DNA of 10,055 nt from Roseovarius sp. (GTDB taxonomy: Bacteria > Pseudomonadota > Alphaproteobacteria > Rhodobacterales > Rhodobacteraceae), in assembly GCA_021767845.1 (NCBI GenBank), contig JAASSQ010000102.1:1-10055 (forward strand), read 5' to 3'. The notes under the pieces were generated by a model. The model was not told the DNA's origin. It searched no databases and saw only the letters and a list, made by a program, of their open reading frames with translations. Below are positions 5,560 to 10,055 of this stretch, in pieces (position 1 is the first letter of the stretch; each line of letters opens with the position of its first letter). The position numbers and the translations under genes are program-made.

Positions 5560-6692
5560 GCCTGCCGCGCGGCTTTGACGTGGCGGAGTATCGCGACCGG
5601 CTGGCACGGGCGCAGGGGCGCATGGCCGACGCGGGGCTGGGCGCGCTGCTGCTGACGACCGAGCCGGAGGTGCGCTATTTCACCGGGTTCCTGACCCGGT
5701 TCTGGGAAAGCCCCAGTCGCCCGTGGTTCCTGGTGCTGCCGGCGCAGGGCGATCCGGTGGCGGTGATCCCGTCGATTGGTGCTGCGCTGATGGACCGGAC
5801 ATGGCTGCGCGACATTCGCACATGGGCCGCGCCGGACCCTAAGGATGACGGCGTGAGCCTTTTGGCCGAGGCGCTGCGCGAGGCGGGCGGTCCGGTGGGG
5901 GTGCCGTCGCACGGGGAGACGCATCTGCGGATGCCGCTGGCCGATTTCGACCGGCTGAAGGCGCAGAGCGGGCTGGTCTTTACCGATGACCGGAGGATCG
6001 TGGCGGGCTGCCGTGCGATAAAATCGGCGGCCGAGATCGCCCGGATCGAGGCGGCCTGCGCCGTGGCGGGGCGGGCCTTTGACCGGGTGGGCGAGATCGC
6101 CGCGCCGGGAGTGTCGCTGGCGCAGGTGTTCCGGCAATTCCAGCGGCTGCTGTTGGAGGAGGGCGCGGATTGGGTGCCCTACCTTGCGGGCGGCGCGGGG
6201 CCCGAGGGCTATGCCGACGTGATCTCGCCCGCGACGGACGCGCCGCTGGTGCAGGGCGATGTGCTGATGCTGGATACCGGCGCGGTGCTGGACGGGTATT
6301 TCTGCGATTTTGATCGGAATGTCGTGATCGGGTCGGCCGGGGCGGTCGCGCGGGCCGCCCATGCGCGGCTGATCGAGGCCACGCAGGCGGGGCTGGAGGC
6401 GGCGCGGCCCGGGGTGCGGGCCTGCGATGTCTGGCGCGCGATGGCGCGGGTCGCCGGGGCGGACGAGGCGGCGGGCCGGATGGGGCATGGGCTGGGGATG
6501 CAGCTAACCGAGGGGCTGTCGCTGAGCGCGGCGGATGAAACAGTGCTTTGCCCCGGCATGGTCATCACGCTGGAACCCGTGGTGCGGACCGCGCCGGGCC
6601 GCATCATGGTGCACGAGGAAAACATCGTCATCACCGAAGGCGGGTCGCGCGCCCTGTCGCCGCTGTCGGGCGCGGACCTGCGGGTGGTGTGA
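5556..6692 (+). CDS. M24-family hydrolase (Xaa-Pro peptidase/creatinase fold)
   Basis: I start it at GTG 5556 inside the upstream stop (GTGA overlap), giving 378 residues (MSLPRGFDVAEYRDRL). That is the normal size for two-domain M24 proteins such as prolidase, aminopeptidase P, creatinase and ectoine hydrolase. The open frame extends to 5337, but that part lies inside the upstream gene. Residues 8-150 form the creatinase-like N-domain (LLLTTEPEVRYFTGF, 31-45) and about 160-378 the pita-bread domain. All five expected metal ligands can be placed: D240 (MLDTGA), D251 (CDFDRN), H311 (MGHGLG), E340 (TLEPVV) and E355 (HEENIV). This favours a metal-dependent enzyme over creatinase-like metal-free ones. 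The usual histidine just before the first Asp motif (SG.NA..PHY.PTD) is not evident; the region reads GYADVISPATD. Translational coupling with the PLP lyase suggests it releases or processes the lyase substrate. The substrate is unknown. Confidence 0.88.
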   Translation: MSLPRGFDVAEYRDRLARAQGRMADAGLGALLLTTEPEVRYFTGFLTRFWESPSRPWFLVLPAQGDPVAVIPSIGAALMDRTWLRDIRTWAAPDPKDDGVSLLAEALREAGGPVGVPSHGETHLRMPLADFDRLKAQSGLVFTDDRRIVAGCRAIKSAAEIARIEAACAVAGRAFDRVGEIAAPGVSLAQVFRQFQRLLLEEGADWVPYLAGGAGPEGYADVISPATDAPLVQGDVLMLDTGAVLDGYFCDFDRNVVIGSAGAVARAAHARLIEATQAGLEAARPGVRACDVWRAMARVAGADEAAGRMGHGLGMQLTEGLSLSAADETVLCPGMVITLEPVVRTAPGRIMVHEENIVITEGGSRALSPLSGADLRVV

Positions 6693-6718
6693 GGCGCCGC
6701 CCAAACGCGCGGCGAAGC

Positions 6719-6739
6719 GCCCTGAAAACGGGCAGTTTT
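6719..6739 (+). terminator. Weak intrinsic terminator after the M24 gene
   Basis: GCCC (6719-6722), loop TGAAAAC, GGGC (6730-6733), then AG and TTTT. The stem is only four GC pairs and the T-run four bases, 27 bases past the M24 stop. It is a plausible but weak end for the PLP/M24 unit. Confidence 0.3.
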
Positions 6740-6761
6740 GAAACCCCGAATGGCCGAGGGC

Positions 6762-6790
6762 AAAAAAAAGGCCGAGCACTAAGCTCGGCC
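6762..6790 (-). terminator. Strong intrinsic terminator (minus strand)
   Basis: On the minus strand GGCCGAGC (6790-6783), loop TTAGT and GCTCGGCC (6777-6770) form a perfect 8-bp stem followed directly by eight T (6769-6762). It has the full intrinsic-terminator form. It ends either the lysR message, whose stop is 160 bases upstream, or a separate small RNA. The plus-strand reading has no T-run. Confidence 0.88.
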
Positions 6791-6840
6791 AAAGTCCAAC
6801 AGGGAGGTATGATGGTGACGCGCTAAGCAATCACCGTCAC
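6762..6840 (-). ncRNA. Candidate small RNA with anti-Shine-Dalgarno CCUCCC
   Basis: The proposed transcript is about 79 bases on the minus strand. From its 5' end it shows a stem GUGACG (6840-6835) pairing with CGUCAC (6820-6815) around a 14-base loop. An unpaired linker with ACCUCCCU (6808-6801) follows, then the strong GC terminator with eight U. A 5' hairpin, an exposed C/U-rich Shine-Dalgarno-complementary segment and a Rho-independent end together form a common layout for trans-acting regulatory RNAs, including alphaproteobacterial ones with CCUCC motifs. A promoter-like pair lies at the right distance. The layout is seen in sequence; the function, that it blocks ribosome-binding sites, is inference. 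The alternative is that it is just the 3' UTR of lysR, perhaps processed into a small RNA. I did not recognise a specific named RNA. Confidence 0.45.
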
Positions 6841-6846
6841 GAGCGG

Positions 6847-6875
6847 GATTTAGGGATTACGCTTGAGGCGATCAA
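6847..6875 (-). promoter_or_regulatory. Candidate promoter of the small RNA, possibly heat-shock-sigma type
   Basis: Minus strand: TTGATC (6875-6870), a 17-base spacer, TAAATC (6852-6847), predicting a start near 6840, exactly at the 5' hairpin. The same bases also read CTTGATC, 14 bases, CCCTAAAT. That resembles the RpoH (sigma-32) pattern CTTGAAA-N14-CCCCATNT with several mismatches. Neither match is perfect. Confidence 0.38.
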
Positions 6876-6949
6876 GGAAAATCGCGACACATATTCAGCA
6901 TGTCCGATATGCGTTTCATGCATAGCGTATTCGGGATCTGCCCGGATTG

Positions 6950-7855
6950 TCAGCGTTGCGCCTGTTCCCTGATCTTCTTGCGGTAGGTGATGATCTCGTC
7001 CTGCACGAATTCGCGGAACGCGGCGATGCGCTTGGATTGGCGCAGTTCCTCGGGGTAGGCGAGGAAAACCGGCACCTCGACCGAATGCACGTCGGGCAGG
7101 ACGCGCACGAGGTCGGGGAAATCGTGGGTCAGGTAATCGGGCAGCACGCCGATGCCGAGATTCTGCAGAACGCCCTGCAGCACGCCGAAATAGTTGTTCA
7201 CCGTCAGAAGCGATGGGATGTCATGCGTCATCAGCTCGTTGACCAGCGTGGCGCCCGCGCCCACCTGCGCCGAGCGCGGGTTCTGGCAGATCAGCCGGTG
7301 CTGCTGCAGATCGTCGGGCGTTTCGGGGGTGCCGCGGCTGGCGAGGTAATCGGGCGAGGCAAAGAGGCACATATGCACGCTCATCAGCCGCTTGCGGATC
7401 AGGTCGGCCTGGCTGGGTTCCTTCATGCGGATGGCGACATCGGCCTCGCGCATGGGCAGGTCGAGCACGCGTTCCTCGAGCATCAGGTCGATCTTGAGGT
7501 CGGGATACTTGGCATAGAGATGCGGCAGGCGCGGGGCCAGCCAGAGCGTGCCGAACCCGATCGTGGTGGTCACGCGCAATTCGCCGAAGACCTCTTCCTC
7601 GCTGTCGCGGATGCGCGCGGTGGCGGCATCGAGCCGCTTCATCATCGCGCGGGTCGCGTCGAAGAGAAGCTCGCCCTGTTCGGTGAGAATCAGCCCCCGC
7701 GCATGGCGGTGAAACAGGGTGGTGTTGAGCGATTCCTCAAGCGCGCGCACCTGCCGCGACACCGCCGATTGAGACAGATGCAGCAGATCGCCCGCATGAG
7801 TCAGGCTGCCCGCATCGGCCACCGCATGAAATATTCTGAGTTTGTCCCAATCCAT
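6950..7855 (-). CDS. LysR-type transcriptional regulator
   Basis: The product is 301 residues, standard for the family. Residues 1-62 form the winged helix-turn-helix (MDWDKLRIFHAVADAGSLTHAG, then LSQSAVSRQVRALEESLNTTLFHR, then LTEQG). A linker helix runs to about 90, and the effector-binding domain (GELRVTTTIGFGTLWLAPRLPHLY onward) covers 91-290. The start at ATG 7855 gives the canonical LysR N-terminus; the ribosome-binding site is weak. It is transcribed divergently from the indolepyruvate oxidoreductase gene with a 173-base gap holding a T-N11-A palindrome. By LysR custom it therefore probably controls that gene and itself, with an aryl-pyruvate or aromatic amino acid derivative as a possible effector (inference). 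It may be read through to the strong terminator at 6790-6762. Confidence 0.95.
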   Translation of the reverse strand: MDWDKLRIFHAVADAGSLTHAGDLLHLSQSAVSRQVRALEESLNTTLFHRHARGLILTEQGELLFDATRAMMKRLDAATARIRDSEEEVFGELRVTTTIGFGTLWLAPRLPHLYAKYPDLKIDLMLEERVLDLPMREADVAIRMKEPSQADLIRKRLMSVHMCLFASPDYLASRGTPETPDDLQQHRLICQNPRSAQVGAGATLVNELMTHDIPSLLTVNNYFGVLQGVLQNLGIGVLPDYLTHDFPDLVRVLPDVHSVEVPVFLAYPEELRQSKRIAAFREFVQDEIITYRKKIREQAQR

Positions 7856-7956
7856 ACCCGCAACTTTCGATTCAGCCTCGCCCCGAGGACCGCAATACCA
7901 GAAAAACCCTTCGAGGCCACAGCACAGGATCGCCGATTTGCCCAGTTTTCCCTTTG

Positions 7957-7977
7957 TAGGTCACTAATTATGACCTA
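7957..7977. promoter_or_regulatory. Perfect operator-like palindrome (LysR T-N11-A type)
   Basis: TAGGTCA (7957-7963), spacer CTAATTA, TGACCTA (7971-7977): a perfect 7-7 inverted repeat. Its inner TCA-N7-TGA satisfies the LysR T-N11-A rule. It sits between divergent lysR and the oxidoreductase gene. It ends nine bases before a perfect -10 box, so it covers the -35 region. Binding by the divergent LysR protein is inferred, not shown. Confidence 0.62.
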
Positions 7978-7986
7978 ATATCGGTA

Positions 7987-7992
7987 TATAAT
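7987..7992 (+). promoter_or_regulatory. -10 box (TATAAT) of the indolepyruvate oxidoreductase gene
   Basis: A perfect TATAAT stands in an A/T-rich patch that is exceptional in this window, 36 bases before the ATG at 8029. No good -35 lies 16-18 bases upstream; that position is occupied by the palindrome. This is typical of an activator-dependent promoter. Confidence 0.6.
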
Positions 7993-7993
7993 T

Positions 7994-8006
7994 ATGCAAG
8001 GTGCAT
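7994..8006 (+). repeat. Short dyad at the expected transcription start
   Basis: ATGCA (7994-7998), AGG, TGCAT (8002-8006) is a perfect 5-5 inverted repeat around the expected +1 of the oxidoreductase gene. It might be a second operator half or a small 5' leader hairpin. It is short enough to be chance. Confidence 0.3.
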
Positions 8007-8028
8007 GCCACCGGAAGGGAGACGCGCG

Positions 8029-10055
8029 ATGAGCCATCAAAAAGTATCCCTGAGTGACCGTTTCGACCTGGAGAAATCCCCCGTCCTGCTGAACGGCACA
8101 CAGGCGCTGGTGCGGCTGATGCTGATGCAGGCCGCCCGCGACAGGGCGGCGGGGCTGAACACGGCGGGCTATGTCACCGGCTATCGCGGATCGCCGCTTG
8201 GTTCGGTGGACATGCAGATGATGCGCGCCGAAAAGCATTTGAAAGAGGCCGGTATCCTGTTCGAGCCGGGCCTGAACGAGGATCTGGCCGCGACCGCGCT
8301 TTGGGGCAGCCAGCAGGCCGAGCTGCGCGGCGAGGGCAAGTATGACGGCGTGTTCGGGCTTTGGTACGGCAAGGGGCCGGGGGTGGACCGTTCGGGCGAC
8401 GTGATGCGCCATGCCAACATGGCCGGCAGTTCCAGATACGGTGGTGTCCTGATGGCGATGGGCGACGACCACACGGGCGAATCCTCGACCGTGTGCCACC
8501 AGTCCGACTGGGCGATGGTGGATGCCTATATGCCCGTCCTGTCGCCCGCCGGTGTCCAGGAAATCCTGGATTACGGGCTTTACGGCTATGCGCTGAGCCG
8601 GTTCGCGGGCGTGTGGTGCGGGCTGAAGACGATGAAGGACACCGTCGAGGTCACGAGCGTCGTCGATGGCCGCCCCGACCGGATGCAGTTCGTCACGCCG
8701 GACTTCGAGATGCCCGAGGGCGGGTTGAACATCCGGCTCGGCGATCACTGGATCCCGCAGGAAGCGCGGATGATCGACCACAAGAGGTTCGCCGCCGAAG
8801 CCTTTGCAAACGCGAACAAAATCGACAAACGTGTCTGGGGCAAGCCGGGGGCGAAGATCGGCTTCGTGGCGGCGGGCAAGAACTGGCTGGACCTGGTGCA
8901 TGCGCTGGACCTTCTGGGGATCGACGCGGCCGAGGCCGAACGGCTGGGGATCACCACCTACAAGGTGGGACAGACCTTCCCGATGGACATGAAGGGCTTT
9001 CATGACTGGGCCGAGGGGCTGGACCTGATCGTGGTGGTCGAGGAGAAGCGCAAGCTGATCGAGATCCAGATCAAGGAGGCGATCTTCGACGATCGCCGGG
9101 GCCGGCGCGTCTATGGCTGGTACAAGGGCGGTGCGGGCGGCCTGCATTCCGAGGAACTGTTCCCGACCCGCATGGCGCTGGACCCGGTGATGATCGCCGA
9201 GAAGATCGGCACCATCCTGGTCGAGGAGGGCCGCGGCACCGAGCGCGTCAAGGCCGGGCTGACCGAGATCGCCGAGGCCAGGAAGGCCGACGACGCCGAG
9301 GAGATCGCCAGCCGCCTGCCGTATTTCTGCGCGGGCTGTCCGCACAACACCTCGACACGGGTGCCCGAGGGCAGCCGCGCCTATGCCGGGATCGGCTGTC
9401 ACATCATGGCGCTGTGGATGGACCGCGAGACCAGCGGCTACACGCATATGGGCGGCGAGGGCGCGAACTGGATCGGGGAGGCGCCGTTCTCGACCCGCGA
9501 GCACGTGTTCCAGAACCTCGGGGACGGCACCTACAACCATTCCGGGGTGCTGGCGATCCGGGCCGCCGTGGCGGCGGGGACGAACATCACCTACAAGATC
9601 CTCTACAACGATGCGGTGGCGATGACCGGCGGGCAAGGCAACGAGGGCGGATTGACCCCCGAGCGCATCGTGGCCGAGTTGCGGGCCATGGGCGTGCGCG
9701 AGGTGGCGGTCGTCTTCGACGAGAAGGAAGAGCCCGAGCGCAGCCTTTTCCCGAGCGACATCGGCTGGCATCCTCGTGCCGAGTTGTCGGATGTCCAGGA
9801 AAAGATGCGTCATATCAAGGGCGTGTCGGCCATTGTTTACGTGCAGACCTGCGCCGCCGAAAAGCGCCGCCGCCGCAAGCGCGGCTCGTTCCCCGATCCC
9901 GACAGCCGGGTGTTCATCAACACCGATGTCTGCGAGGGCTGCGGCGATTGCGGCGTTCAGTCGAACTGCGTGGCGATCACGCCGGTGGAGACCGAACTGG
10001 GCCGCAAGCGCGCCATCGACCAATCCGCCTGCAACAAGGATTTCAGCTGTCTAAA
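8029..10055 (+). CDS. Indolepyruvate:ferredoxin oxidoreductase, fused form, 3' truncated
   Basis: The frame is open from ATG 8029 (MSHQKVSLSDRF, with AAGGGAG seven bases upstream) to the window edge: 675 codons plus two bases. Fused proteobacterial members are about 1,150 residues, so the C-terminal gamma-type part is missing. The enzyme oxidatively decarboxylates aryl-pyruvates from transamination of aromatic amino acids to aryl-acetyl-CoA, using thiamine diphosphate, Fe-S clusters and ferredoxin. Visible parts are an N-terminal pyrimidine-type domain (LLNGTQALVRLMLMQAA, then TGYRGSPLG), the CAGCPHN signature (434-440), and a thiamine-diphosphate region GDG (498-500) to YNDAVAMTGGQ (526-536). 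A cysteine cluster CEGCGDCGVQSNC (635-647) with CNKDFSC (668-674) follows, for a 4Fe-4S site. A shadow frame of 682 codons lies antisense. It is divergent from, and probably controlled by, the LysR gene. Confidence 0.94.
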   Translation, partial: MSHQKVSLSDRFDLEKSPVLLNGTQALVRLMLMQAARDRAAGLNTAGYVTGYRGSPLGSVDMQMMRAEKHLKEAGILFEPGLNEDLAATALWGSQQAELRGEGKYDGVFGLWYGKGPGVDRSGDVMRHANMAGSSRYGGVLMAMGDDHTGESSTVCHQSDWAMVDAYMPVLSPAGVQEILDYGLYGYALSRFAGVWCGLKTMKDTVEVTSVVDGRPDRMQFVTPDFEMPEGGLNIRLGDHWIPQEARMIDHKRFAAEAFANANKIDKRVWGKPGAKIGFVAAGKNWLDLVHALDLLGIDAAEAERLGITTYKVGQTFPMDMKGFHDWAEGLDLIVVVEEKRKLIEIQIKEAIFDDRRGRRVYGWYKGGAGGLHSEELFPTRMALDPVMIAEKIGTILVEEGRGTERVKAGLTEIAEARKADDAEEIASRLPYFCAGCPHNTSTRVPEGSRAYAGIGCHIMALWMDRETSGYTHMGGEGANWIGEAPFSTREHVFQNLGDGTYNHSGVLAIRAAVAAGTNITYKILYNDAVAMTGGQGNEGGLTPERIVAELRAMGVREVAVVFDEKEEPERSLFPSDIGWHPRAELSDVQEKMRHIKGVSAIVYVQTCAAEKRRRRKRGSFPDPDSRVFINTDVCEGCGDCGVQSNCVAITPVETELGRKRAIDQSACNKDFSCL

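Noticed and set aside
5097..6488. Minus-strand frame of 463 codons opposite the PLP lyase and M24 genes
   Set aside because: It has Arg/Pro/Ala-rich shadow composition; both genes on the plus strand have intact family motifs.
6801..6826. Micro-ORF with a perfect GGGAGG site (ATGATGGTGACGCGCTAA, MMVTR) on the plus strand
   Set aside because: The GGGAGG is too close to the first ATG, the peptide is five residues, and no gene follows on this strand. The same bases are better explained as the complement of the small RNA's CCUCCC.
7975..10023. Open minus-strand frame of 682 codons antisense to the oxidoreductase gene
   Set aside because: It has the same GC-bias shadow composition, and the opposite strand carries an unmistakable enzyme with TPP and Fe-S motifs.
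1..10055. tRNA, rRNA, CRISPR, transposase, integrase or att-type repeats
   Set aside because: I looked for these and saw no cloverleaf-like sequence, regularly spaced direct repeats, transposase-like proteins or long terminal repeats.

Overview
The window looks like a piece of an alphaproteobacterial chromosome, most likely Rhodobacterales (Roseobacter/Paracoccus/Rhodobacter type). The evidence is strongly GC-rich third codon positions on every real gene, a ZapA with an upstream coiled-coil partner, a purL-bolA-(two small proteins)-CGFS glutaredoxin order, and a fused indolepyruvate:ferredoxin oxidoreductase of the kind found in aerobic Proteobacteria. The assignment rests on protein resemblance and gene order read by eye; no search was run.

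Left part (1-4301). The 3' end of a small coiled-coil gene overlaps zapA (plus strand). They face a long minus-strand block that reads, in transcription order, purL (FGAM synthase II), bolA, a small single-membrane-segment protein, a second one, and grxD (CGFS glutaredoxin). BolA and CGFS glutaredoxins are known partners that share a [2Fe-2S] cluster. Here two unrecognised small membrane proteins sit between them, under a visible promoter upstream of bolA.

Middle part (4302-6949). Divergent from purL is a tight two-gene unit: a fold-type-II PLP enzyme resembling diaminopropionate ammonia-lyase, then an M24 (creatinase/aminopeptidase P fold) hydrolase that starts on GTG with a 4-base overlap. 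Together they look like a small amino-acid or peptide-derivative catabolic module. Between this unit and the next gene lies a gene-free stretch that contains a strong minus-strand intrinsic terminator. Just upstream of it is what looks like a compact small RNA: promoter, 5' hairpin, unpaired CCUCCC, terminator. This is the most interesting unexplained element.

Right part (6950-10055). A LysR-type regulator (minus) is divergent from the fused indolepyruvate:ferredoxin oxidoreductase gene (plus), which runs off the window. Their shared 173-base gap holds a perfect TAGGTCA-N7-TGACCTA palindrome of LysR T-N11-A type just upstream of a perfect TATAAT, a plausible operator by which the LysR protein controls the oxidoreductase.

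No tRNA, rRNA, CRISPR array, insertion sequence or prophage gene was seen. Most of the window is ordinary chromosomal housekeeping and catabolism. The candidates for something undescribed are the small RNA, the BolA/Grx membrane-protein pair and the PLP/M24 pair.
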